Assembly (NCBI RefSeq): GCF_023016285.1
Contig: NZ_CP095413.1
Coordinates: forward strand, 1,550,001 to 1,614,000
Source: Muricauda sp. SCSIO 64092
GTDB taxonomy: Bacteria; Bacteroidota; Bacteroidia; Flavobacteriales; Flavobacteriaceae
DNA: 64,000 nt
Direction: 5' to 3'
Made by a program: the position numbers and the translations under genes. The notes beneath the pieces were generated by a model. It was not told where the DNA came from and ran no database searches. It saw nothing but the letters and a program-made list of their open reading frames with translations. This document shows positions 45,803 through 53,654 of this stretch, one piece after another. Every line of letters starts with the position of its first letter. Positions within the stretch are counted from its first letter, which is position 1.

Positions 45803-46603
45803 ATGAAAATAGCCATTATAGGAGCAGGTAATTTGGGATTGTCCATAGCAAAAGGGGTGCTGCACAGCAATGGCGCAACCACCATGTACCTCACCAAAAG
45901 GAACATTTCGGAAATCAAGGATTTTGAAAAGTATGGTAATGTCACCGTAACATCGGACAATCGGGAAGCCGTTCAACATTCGGACATCCTCATTTTTGCC
46001 ATACAGCCCGGTCATTTTGAAGCCATTTTAGACGACATCAAGGATCTATTGGGCGAAAACCATGTGGTCATCAGTACCATAACGGGCTTCAGCATCCAGC
46101 GCATGGAGTCCATTATCGGCACCGACCACTATATCATTAGGAGCATGCCCAATACGGCCATTTCGGTGGGAAAAAGTATGACCTGTCTTTGTGCGAATGA
46201 TCTCGGAAAAAAACGGATCGATTTGGCCAAGGCCATTTTTAACCGGATGGGGCATTCTTTGGAAATCCCTGAAGAGCAAATGCAGGCGGCTACGGTAATC
46301 TGTGCCAGTGGCATCGCTTTTTGGATGCGTTTGATTCGGGCCACGACCCAGGGGGCCATCCAATTGGGGTTTGATGCCAAAGAAGCCCAGGAATTGGCCA
46401 TGCATACCTGTAACGGTGCCGCGAGTTTACTGATTGAATCCGGCAGCCATCCCGAAGAGGAAATTGATAAGGTGACCACCCCAAAAGGGTGTACCATCGA
46501 AGGTTTGAACGAAATGGAGCATCAAGGGTTGAGCTCCTCCTTGATCCGTGGGATAGTGACCTCTTTTGAGAAGATCAATCGAATTAAAGAAAGACAATTG
46601 TAG
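45803..46603 (+). CDS. proC: Pyrroline-5-carboxylate reductase
   Basis: A 266-residue reductase of the proline pathway. It has an N-terminal NAD(P) motif (IIGAGNLGLSIAKGVL), the RSMPNTAISVGKSMTC segment and the C-terminal CTIEGLNEMEHQG region, all typical of ProC. It is embedded in the arg operon, where glutamate-semialdehyde-level intermediates link proline and ornithine synthesis. It lies 48 bp after the VOC gene, and the heptamer array fills that gap. Confidence 0.93.
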   Translation: MKIAIIGAGNLGLSIAKGVLHSNGATTMYLTKRNISEIKDFEKYGNVTVTSDNREAVQHSDILIFAIQPGHFEAILDDIKDLLGENHVVISTITGFSIQRMESIIGTDHYIIRSMPNTAISVGKSMTCLCANDLGKKRIDLAKAIFNRMGHSLEIPEEQMQAATVICASGIAFWMRLIRATTQGAIQLGFDAKEAQELAMHTCNGAASLLIESGSHPEEEIDKVTTPKGCTIEGLNEMEHQGLSSSLIRGIVTSFEKINRIKERQL

Positions 46604-46621
46604 TTAACCTTAAAATAGAAT

Positions 46622-46657
46622 GCCATTTCGAGCCTTTGGAGGGAAAATCCAAATGGC
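46622..46657. repeat. REP-like hairpin between proC and argD
   Basis: Perfect 7-bp inverted repeat GCCATTT / AAATGGC with a 22-nt loop, in the intergenic spacer. One of several small palindromes filling spacers of this operon. Confidence 0.5.
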
Positions 46658-46692
46658 CCAAATTCATTCAAAATGACCAAAAGCGCGATAAT

Positions 46693-47844
46693 ATGAAATT
46701 ATTCGATGTATACCCGCTTTACGATGTAACCCCTGTTTCCGCAAAGGGAATTGAACTTACCGATGATAAAGGGGATACTTATCTCGATTTTTATGGGGGC
46801 CATGCCGTGATTTCCATTGGGCATTCCCATCCCCATTATGTGAAGCAGTTGACCGGGCAATTGCAAAAGATGGCTTTTTACAGCAACTCCATCCAAAATC
46901 CGCTCCAACTCAAATTAAGTGAAAAGTTGGGGGAACTTTCCGGGTGTAGGGACTACCAGTTATTTCTTTGCAATTCTGGGGCCGAAGCCAATGAAAATGC
47001 CCTAAAAATGGCCTCCTTTCACACTGGAAAAGCTAAGGTCATTGCCTTTAGGAACAGTTTTCATGGCAGGACCTCCGCTGCAGTGGCAACGACCGACAAT
47101 CCTAAAATTAACGCACCGCTGAATCAACAACAGAAAGTTGATTTCCTACCCCTAAATGATTTTGAAGCCTTTGAAAAATGTATTGCCCAAAAGGAACACT
47201 GCGCCGTGATCCTGGAAGCCATTCAAGGTGTTGGGGGATTGGATGAACCCACTACGGAATTTTATCAATTTGTGACTGCAAAGTGCAAACAATATCAAGT
47301 AGTACTCATTGCGGATGAAGTACAATCGGGTTTTGGACGAAGTGGAAAATTCTTCGCCTTCCAACACCATGTCCCTTCGACCTCGCCCAGCGACCGTCCG
47401 GATATCATTTCCATTGCAAAGGGTATGGGCAACGGCTTCCCCGTTGGCGGGGTGTTAATCCACAATTCCTTTGAGCCCTCCTACGGGTTATTGGGCACTA
47501 CCTTTGGCGGCAACCATTTGGCCTGCATGGCAACACTTTCAGTTTTGGAAGTCCTAGAACGGGAAAACCTTATTGAAAATGCACTGCAATTGGAAACCTA
47601 CTTCAAAACAAAGGCAAAAGAAATTCCAACCCTAAAAAAGGTAAAGGGCCGGGGATTGATGTTGGGACTGGAATTTGACTTTGAAGTCGGTCAACTTCGA
47701 AAAAACCTAATTTATAACCAACACATGTTTACGGGCGGTTCGGCCAATAAAAAACTATTGCGGTTTTTGCCTGCATTGAACATCACAAAAAATCAAATAA
47801 ATCGATTCTTCGAGGGACTTAACGAAGAATTGAACTCATCTTGA
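46693..47844 (+). CDS. argD: N-acyl-ornithine aminotransferase (ArgD-like)
   Basis: About 383 residues from ATG 46693. An upstream ATG at 46636 would add 19 residues out of a repeat-derived spacer and is rejected. It is a class III PLP aminotransferase: NSGAEANENALKMASFHTGK, LIADEVQSGFGRSG, and the PLP lysine in ISIAKGMGNGFPVGG. It transfers an amino group to the N-acyl glutamate semialdehyde. Position between proC and argF' supports ArgD. Confidence 0.92.
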   Translation: MKLFDVYPLYDVTPVSAKGIELTDDKGDTYLDFYGGHAVISIGHSHPHYVKQLTGQLQKMAFYSNSIQNPLQLKLSEKLGELSGCRDYQLFLCNSGAEANENALKMASFHTGKAKVIAFRNSFHGRTSAAVATTDNPKINAPLNQQQKVDFLPLNDFEAFEKCIAQKEHCAVILEAIQGVGGLDEPTTEFYQFVTAKCKQYQVVLIADEVQSGFGRSGKFFAFQHHVPSTSPSDRPDIISIAKGMGNGFPVGGVLIHNSFEPSYGLLGTTFGGNHLACMATLSVLEVLERENLIENALQLETYFKTKAKEIPTLKKVKGRGLMLGLEFDFEVGQLRKNLIYNQHMFTGGSANKKLLRFLPALNITKNQINRFFEGLNEELNSS

Positions 47845-47964
47845 GTTCGTAGGGTTTAGGGAAAAACCTTAGGTAAAGTGCCCTTTCTTTTAATTCGTTT
47901 TCCATGGTCTCCAATGAGCATAGCGAGAGGACGACATGGCAAAGAAAATGAACAAGTAAAATGA

Positions 47965-48036
47965 ATTCCTTGCTGTCACCCTGAGCGCCCGCCTGAATGC
48001 TACGAGCGGGCAGGCAGTCGAAGGGAAGGCAGGAAT
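47965..48036. repeat. REP-like palindromic repeat between argD and argF'
   Basis: An ATTCCT...AGGAAT palindrome containing GTCACCCTGAGC, a GCCCGC / GCGGGC hairpin and the 17-bp string AAGGGAAGGCAGGAATC. The 12- and 17-bp strings recur exactly at 63739-63750 and 63757-63773, so this is a dispersed repeat family. Confidence 0.75.
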
Positions 48037-48051
48037 CACAAAAAAGTAAGA

Positions 48052-48990
48052 ATGAAAAACTATCTATCCATACAAGATTTAGGCAATTTGCAACAAGGGG
48101 TGCAAGAGGCCCTGACATTAAAAGCCAATCCATATGCGTTTGAAAATTTAGGCAAAAGAAAGACCATTTGCCTGCTCTTTTTCAACAACAGTCTGCGTAC
48201 CCGACTGAGTACCCAAAAAGCGGCCCAGCATTTGGGAATGGACGTAATGGTCATGAACTTCGGAAACGAGGGTTGGCAACTGGAATTTGAACATGGGGTG
48301 GTCATGGATGCAGGAAAGGCGGAACACATCAAGGAAGCGGCCCAGGTAGTGTCCCAATATTGTGACATTATTGCCATACGGGCATTTGCAAGTTTGGAGG
48401 ATAAGGAAAAAGATGAAAAGGAAGAAGTACTGCAAGGTTTTGTGAAATACGCCCATATTCCCGTGGTCAATATGGAAAGCTCAACGGCCCATCCCTTGCA
48501 AGCCTTGGCAGATGCCATAACCATTCAGGAACATAAAAAAATGGAACGGCCCAAGGTGGTCTTGTCTTGGGCACCACACCCCAGGGCATTGCCCCATGCC
48601 GTAGCCAATTCCTTTGTGGAAATGATGAAACTCCAGGATGCGGAATTTGTGATCACAAATCCCGAAGGGTACGATTTGAACCCAAAAATCACAGAAGGCT
48701 GTCAAATTGTGCATGACCAACAAAGCGCACTTAAAAATGCGAACTTTGTCTATGTAAAAAACTGGAGTAGCTATTCGAACTATGGCCAGGTCCTACATGT
48801 GGACAAAAGTTGGAAAATGACCAAGGAAAAGTTGGGCCAGGCCCATTTTATGCACTGTCTGCCCGTAAGGCGGAACATGGTCATGGAAGATGCGGTACTG
48901 GACAGTGACCAAAGTTTGGTCATTGAACAGGCAAACAATAGGACCTTTGCCGCACAGTTGGTCCTAAAGCGAATATTGGAAGTATTTTAA
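48052..48990 (+). CDS. argF': N-acyl-L-ornithine carbamoyltransferase (ArgF')
   Basis: A 312-residue transcarbamylase. The carbamoyl-phosphate motif SLRTR is at residues 48-52, with WAPHPRALPHAV and the HCLPVRR motif downstream, as in the acetyl/succinyl-ornithine transcarbamylase branch and not ordinary OTCase. From memory of the Bacteroides fragilis enzyme, residue 90 (Pro there, Glu in the Xanthomonas acetyl-specific enzyme) decides succinyl versus acetyl. Here it is Ala90 (GKAEHI). The pathway therefore runs through an N-acyl-citrulline, with the acyl group unresolved. Confidence 0.9.
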   Translation: MKNYLSIQDLGNLQQGVQEALTLKANPYAFENLGKRKTICLLFFNNSLRTRLSTQKAAQHLGMDVMVMNFGNEGWQLEFEHGVVMDAGKAEHIKEAAQVVSQYCDIIAIRAFASLEDKEKDEKEEVLQGFVKYAHIPVVNMESSTAHPLQALADAITIQEHKKMERPKVVLSWAPHPRALPHAVANSFVEMMKLQDAEFVITNPEGYDLNPKITEGCQIVHDQQSALKNANFVYVKNWSSYSNYGQVLHVDKSWKMTKEKLGQAHFMHCLPVRRNMVMEDAVLDSDQSLVIEQANNRTFAAQLVLKRILEVF

Positions 48991-49746
48991 ATGGGGGAAA
49001 TCAAATTAAAGGACAAGGTCTGTATCGTTACCGGAGCAACAAGCGGAATGGGAAAAGCCATTGCCAGGGCCTTTTATAAAGAAGGGGGCAAACTCATCCT
49101 TTCCGGCCGTAACGAAGAAAGGGGCCAAACCCTTGAGGAAGAACTCCCCGGATCGGTATTTGTACCAGGGGACGTAGGCAATGTTGAGGATAACAAAAAA
49201 CTCGTCGACAAAGCCCTGAGCAACTTTGGCCGTTTGGATGTACTCTCATTGAATGCTGGAATGTTGGGATTGGGTAATGTCGTGGACCTACCCATTTCGG
49301 AATGGAAAAAAACATTGGATGTCAATCTAAGCTCCATCTTTTATATCTCAAAATATGCCATCCCCCATCTAAAAAAAGATAGGGGCGGTACCATCCTCAT
49401 CAATTCGTCCATTGCGGCGTTCAAGAGTTTTCCCAATCATCCCGCCTACTGTGCCTCAAAAGGGGCAACACTTGCCCTAATGCGGCAAATGGCCGTTGAA
49501 TACGCCCCGGAGATCAGGGTAAATGCGTTATGCCCAGGCCCTGTGGACACCCCATTGATCTGGGATTCGGCAAAGGCCTTTGAGGACCCAAAAACTGCTG
49601 TTGAAAATGCTGCCAACGCCACATTGCTGAAAAGACTGGGCACCCCGGAAGATGTGGCCAAACTGGCTTTATTTCTAGTATCGGAAGACGCTTCCTGGAT
49701 AACGGGAACGGCAGTGACCATTGATGGCGGAATTTTAAACACCTAA
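48991..49746 (+). CDS. Short-chain dehydrogenase/reductase within the arg operon
   Basis: A 251-residue classical SDR. It has the cofactor motif VTGATSGMGKAIARAF (residues 14-29), the active-site Ser in INSSIAAF and YCASK (Tyr/Lys). It begins directly after the argF' stop codon and ends 1 bp before argB, so it is firmly in the operon. It has no recognised role in arginine synthesis; the substrate is unknown. Confidence 0.9.
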   Translation: MGEIKLKDKVCIVTGATSGMGKAIARAFYKEGGKLILSGRNEERGQTLEEELPGSVFVPGDVGNVEDNKKLVDKALSNFGRLDVLSLNAGMLGLGNVVDLPISEWKKTLDVNLSSIFYISKYAIPHLKKDRGGTILINSSIAAFKSFPNHPAYCASKGATLALMRQMAVEYAPEIRVNALCPGPVDTPLIWDSAKAFEDPKTAVENAANATLLKRLGTPEDVAKLALFLVSEDASWITGTAVTIDGGILNT

Positions 49747-49747
49747 G

Positions 49748-50527
49748 ATGACAGAAACCCTATCCATAGTAAAAATTGGCGGTAACATCATTGAAGACCA
49801 TGAAGCACTTTCCCTGTTTTTAGAACATTTTGCGCGCTTGGAAGGCTATAAAATATTGGTACATGGAGGCGGCAAAAAAGCATCCGAATTGTTACATAGA
49901 TTGGGCATTGCACCTAAAATGGCCAATGGTAGGCGCATTACCGATAAGGCCACATTGGATGTTGCCGTGATGGTCTACGGCGGATTGGTCAACAAAACCA
50001 TTGTTGCCCAATTGCAACGCTTAAAAGTCAATGCCCTGGGTATGAGTGGAGCCGATGCCAATAGTATCCAAGCCCATAAACGCCCCGTAAAAGAGGTGGA
50101 CTATGGTTTTGCGGGTGATGTGGATGGTGTCAATTCCAAAATACTGACAACGCTTTTGAAACAGGGACTGACACCCGTATTTTGTGCCCTGACCCATGAT
50201 CAAAAAGGACAATTACTGAATACCAATGCAGATACCATTGCCGCAGAGGTCGCTATTGGATTAAGTGCTACTTTCGAAACTACATTGTATTATTGTTTTG
50301 AGTTAAATGGGGTCCTGAAAGATGTTAATGATAAAGGTTCCATTATCACGAAAATTGATTCCAATTCCTACAAGGAGTTGGTTTCACAGGGAGTGATTTC
50401 CCACGGCATGCTTCCCAAATTACACAATTGTTTCCATGCCCTACGCCATGGGGCAAAAGAAGTCCGAATTGGTAATCTGGGATTATTTGAGAAAGAAAAT
50501 ACAAACTATACAAGTCTCGTTTTATGA
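49748..50527 (+). CDS. argB: N-acylglutamate kinase
   Basis: A 259-residue amino-acid-kinase-fold protein. Motifs are VKIGGNIIED (residues 8-17), VHGGGKKASELL, NGRRITDKATLDVAVMVYGG and the NTNADTIAAEVAIGL nucleotide segment. It phosphorylates the gamma-carboxylate of N-acylglutamate. Start 1 bp after the SDR stop; the end overlaps argE by 4 bp. Confidence 0.95.
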   Translation: MTETLSIVKIGGNIIEDHEALSLFLEHFARLEGYKILVHGGGKKASELLHRLGIAPKMANGRRITDKATLDVAVMVYGGLVNKTIVAQLQRLKVNALGMSGADANSIQAHKRPVKEVDYGFAGDVDGVNSKILTTLLKQGLTPVFCALTHDQKGQLLNTNADTIAAEVAIGLSATFETTLYYCFELNGVLKDVNDKGSIITKIDSNSYKELVSQGVISHGMLPKLHNCFHALRHGAKEVRIGNLGLFEKENTNYTSLVL

Positions 50528-51600
50528 CCATCGACAAAGAAACATTGGCCCAGGAAGCTTTGGACCTGTTACAGCAATTGATTTCCATCCCCTCTTTTTC
50601 CGAAGAGGAGGATGAAACGGCAGAAGCTATTGACGTTTGGCTCAAAAAGTTTGGGGTGGATACCAAACGCCAGTTTAACAACATCTATGCGTTCAATAAG
50701 CATTACGATGAAAACAAGCCCAACCTATTGCTGAATTCCCACCACGATACGGTCAAACCCAATTCCGCCTACACCAAAGACCCTTTCCATCCCCATATTG
50801 AAGACGGGAAATTATATGGTCTGGGCAGTAACGATGCAGGTGGGGCCTTATGTTCCCTCCTGGCCACTTTTGTACATTTTTATGAGCGCGAGGACTTGCA
50901 GTATAACATTATCATGAGTGCAACGGCCGAGGAAGAGGATGCTGGCGATAAGAGTATTTCGGCACTATTGCCCATTCTTCCGGAAATTGACGTTGCCATA
51001 GTGGGTGAACCCACGCAAATGCAATTGGCCATTGCAGAAAAAGGATTAGTGGTTTTTGAAGGAAAAGTGGACGGAACACCTTCCCATGCCGCACATCCCA
51101 ATGACGACAATGCCATTTATAACACCATTGAGGTATTGGAGTGGTTCAAGAATTACCAATTTGATAAGGTCTCGGATGTTTTGGGTCCCGTTAAGATGAC
51201 CGTCACCCAGATCAAAGCGGGCAGTCAACATAATGTGGTACCGGCGCATGTAGATTTGGTTATCGATACCCGGGTAAACGATTGTTATTCCAATGAGGAA
51301 ATTTATGACATCCTAAAACGTGAGGCCCCCTGTGAATTGAGGCCCCGTTCTTTGAACCTGAGCAGTTCTTCCATAGCCATTGACCATCCTTTGGTCCAAT
51401 CCGGAATTGCATTGGGAAGGGAAACCTATGGTTCGCCCACCTTATCGGATCAGGCTGAATTGAGTTGTCAATCACTAAAGTTGGGGCCTGGCCATAGTCC
51501 CCGATCACATTCCGCAGACGAATTTATCTATGTGCATGAGGTTGAAGAGGCCGTGGGATTGTATATTGCCATTTTGGAAGGATTTTTATCTAGTCAATAG
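50524..51600 (+). CDS. argE: N-acyl-citrulline/ornithine deacylase (M20 family)
   Basis: A 358-residue M20 zinc peptidase-like deacylase. Zinc and catalytic residues are in LLNSHHDTVKPN, LGSNDAGGALCSL, TAEEEDAG and the C-terminal GHSPRSHSADEF. With an ArgF'-type transcarbamylase in the operon, the expected substrate is N-acyl-citrulline. It overlaps argB by 4 bp. Confidence 0.92.
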   Translation: MTIDKETLAQEALDLLQQLISIPSFSEEEDETAEAIDVWLKKFGVDTKRQFNNIYAFNKHYDENKPNLLLNSHHDTVKPNSAYTKDPFHPHIEDGKLYGLGSNDAGGALCSLLATFVHFYEREDLQYNIIMSATAEEEDAGDKSISALLPILPEIDVAIVGEPTQMQLAIAEKGLVVFEGKVDGTPSHAAHPNDDNAIYNTIEVLEWFKNYQFDKVSDVLGPVKMTVTQIKAGSQHNVVPAHVDLVIDTRVNDCYSNEEIYDILKREAPCELRPRSLNLSSSSIAIDHPLVQSGIALGRETYGSPTLSDQAELSCQSLKLGPGHSPRSHSADEFIYVHEVEEAVGLYIAILEGFLSSQ

Positions 51601-51610
51601 TTATTGGTTA

Positions 51611-51694
51611 ATGGTTGATGGTTAATGGTTGATGGTTGATGGTTGATGGTTGATGGTTGATGGTTGATGGTTGATGGTTGATGGTTGATGGTTA
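51611..51694. repeat. Perfectly phased heptamer tandem array (12 x ATGGTTG/A)
   Basis: Twelve 7-bp units in 84 bp; ten are ATGGTTG and two (second and last) are ATGGTTA. It lies between argE and the four-helix-bundle gene. Seven-base slippage units could vary in number between strains. Confidence 0.95.
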
Positions 51695-51698
51695 AAAG

Positions 51699-52061
51699 AT
51701 GTACAACTACAAAGAACTTATTGTTTGGCAAAAATCAATGAAACTGGTTGAATTGGTGTATAAAACCACCGCAATATTTCCAAGTGAAGAAAAGTTTGGG
51801 CTTACCAGTCAAATTCGTAGAAGTGCTGTCTCCATTCCGAGCAATATTGCTGAAGGTGCGGGAAGAAGTTCCAAAAATGTGTTCCGAAATTTTCTGGAAA
51901 TATCAAATGGTCCGATCAACGAACTTAAAACGCAATTGGAAATTTCAGAAAGGCTTGGATTTATACCAAAAAAAGAATTGGAAATTATTTTAAGCCTTTG
52001 CAGGGAAGTCCAAAAAATGACCTTTACCTTAATCAAAAAATACGCCGATCCTAAGACCTAA
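51699..52061 (+). CDS. Four-helix-bundle protein (23S rRNA-IVP/S23 family)
   Basis: A 120-residue helical protein: YKELIVWQKSMKLVELVYKTT, FGLTSQIRRSAVSIPSNIAEGAGR and EISNGPINELKTQLEI are hallmark segments of the four-helix-bundle family first noticed in 23S rRNA intervening sequences. It is not inside an rRNA here. It is placed between argE and argH and preceded by the heptamer array, as though dropped into the operon. Function unknown. Confidence 0.9.
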   Translation: MYNYKELIVWQKSMKLVELVYKTTAIFPSEEKFGLTSQIRRSAVSIPSNIAEGAGRSSKNVFRNFLEISNGPINELKTQLEISERLGFIPKKELEIILSLCREVQKMTFTLIKKYADPKT

Positions 52062-52094
52062 TAGCTTCTAACTTAAAACTTCTAACTTCAAAAC

Positions 52095-53378
52095 ATGAAA
52101 CTTTGGGACAAAGGCTTTAGTACCGATAAAAAAATAGACCACTTTACCGTGGGCAATGACAGGGAATTGGATTTGCTATTGGCAAAATATGATGTGATGG
52201 CCTCTACCGCCCATGCCAAAATGTTGGCTAAAGTGGGATTACTCGCCAAGGAGGAAGGAGAAGCCCTGGTAAGGGAATTGGATGTTATCGCAAAATCCAT
52301 TGAAAAGGGCGAATTTGTTATTGAAACCGATTTTGAGGACATGCACTCCAAAATTGAATTTCTGCTCACCGAAAAGCTGGGTGATACCGGAAAAAAAATC
52401 CACACGGCCCGATCGAGGAACGACCAGGTTTTGGTTGCCATGCAATTGTACCTCAAGGACGAATTGAAGGAAATTAAATTCCTGGCGAAGTCCCTGTTTG
52501 ACCTGTTGTTGGAATTGGCCGAAAAACACCAGAAGGTATTGCTGCCAGGATATACCCATCTGCAAATCGCCATGCCTTCTTCCTTTGGCTTATGGTTCTC
52601 GGCCTATGCAGAGAGTTTGGTGGACGATCTGTTTTTCATTGAAGCTGCCTACAGGACTGCCGATCAAAATCCACTGGGAAGTGCTGCGGGCTATGGCAGT
52701 TCCTTCCCCATTGACCGAAGTTTCACTACCAAAGAAATGGGTTTTGAAACTTTAAAATACAATGTTATCGCAGCACAAATGGGCCGTGGGAAAGTGGAAA
52801 AGGGTACCGCTTTTGGACTTTCCAGCGTTGCTGGTACCTTGTCAAAACTGGCCATGGATATTACGCTTTTTATGAGCCAGAATTTTGATTTTATCTCCTT
52901 TCCCAATGAATTGACCACTGGAAGTAGCATTATGCCCCACAAAAAGAACCCCGATGTATTTGAGTTGATCCGGGCCAAATGCAATAAGATCCAATCCATT
53001 CCCAATCAATTGACCTTGATCATCAATAACCTGCCCAGTGGATACCATAGGGATTTACAATTGGTAAAGGAAAGTATCCTGCCCGCCCTACAGGATATGA
53101 AAGCCTGTTTGGAGATGATGACTTTTAGTCTCAGGGAAATCAAGGTAAAGGAAAACATCCTTGACGATGCAAAATACGATTACCTTTTTAGCGTGGACAC
53201 CCTAAATGAAATGGTCAAAAATGGCATGCCCTTCCGTGATGCGTACAAGACCATGGGCAAAGCCATTGAAAATGGCAACTTTAAACCCAAAAAGGACATT
53301 GCGCATACCCATGAGGGCAGTTTGGGGAATTTGTGCCTAAAGGAAATCCGAAATAAGATGGACCAGTTCTACACTTAG
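52095..53378 (+). CDS. argH: Argininosuccinate lyase
   Basis: A 427-residue member of the fumarase/aspartase superfamily. Segments are HTARSRNDQVLVAMQLYL (about 102-119), GYTHLQIAMPSSFGLW and the catalytic-Ser loop GSSIMPHKKNPDVFE. It splits argininosuccinate to arginine and fumarate, the last step of the pathway. It is separated from argE by the repeat array and the four-helix gene, with a short TTCTAACTT duplication just upstream. Confidence 0.95.
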   Translation: MKLWDKGFSTDKKIDHFTVGNDRELDLLLAKYDVMASTAHAKMLAKVGLLAKEEGEALVRELDVIAKSIEKGEFVIETDFEDMHSKIEFLLTEKLGDTGKKIHTARSRNDQVLVAMQLYLKDELKEIKFLAKSLFDLLLELAEKHQKVLLPGYTHLQIAMPSSFGLWFSAYAESLVDDLFFIEAAYRTADQNPLGSAAGYGSSFPIDRSFTTKEMGFETLKYNVIAAQMGRGKVEKGTAFGLSSVAGTLSKLAMDITLFMSQNFDFISFPNELTTGSSIMPHKKNPDVFELIRAKCNKIQSIPNQLTLIINNLPSGYHRDLQLVKESILPALQDMKACLEMMTFSLREIKVKENILDDAKYDYLFSVDTLNEMVKNGMPFRDAYKTMGKAIENGNFKPKKDIAHTHEGSLGNLCLKEIRNKMDQFYT

Positions 53379-53593
53379 GTCTTTGCTGCTTCTTGGATAG
53401 GCTTTCACCACAACCTGATCAAAACCTTTAGGACAGCAATTGAACAAGTCCGGCTAATTTAGGGAAGCTGCACTCCGGTGAAATCACATAGGCAATCTGG
53501 CCTCCATACCGCTGTGCTATTTAGCCGAACTGATTTGATTTGAACCTTCAGCACCTTCAATGTTTCTTCCCATATTGAAATTTGCTATATTAT

Positions 53594-53629
53594 TATGGAA
53601 TAAATCCAATAATATGGAAATTTTCCATA
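53594..53629. promoter_or_regulatory. Tandem palindromes upstream of dinB, candidate damage-response operator
   Basis: TATGGAAA-T-TTTCCATA is a perfect 8-bp dyad at 53613-53629. A related TGGA-N5-TCCA dyad at 53596-53608 is in register about two helix turns upstream. They end 25 bp before the dinB GTG and could bind a LexA/CI-like repressor. No repressor gene is adjacent. Confidence 0.5.
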
Positions 53630-53654
53630 AATTAGTGTCCCTTTTTACGCAATA

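Noticed and set aside
46636..46692. 19-residue N-terminal extension of argD
   Set aside because: It is encoded by the REP-like hairpin spacer, and the conserved family start is at 46693.
51611..51694. CRISPR-like array
   Set aside because: The units are contiguous 7-mers without spacers, so it is a simple tandem repeat.
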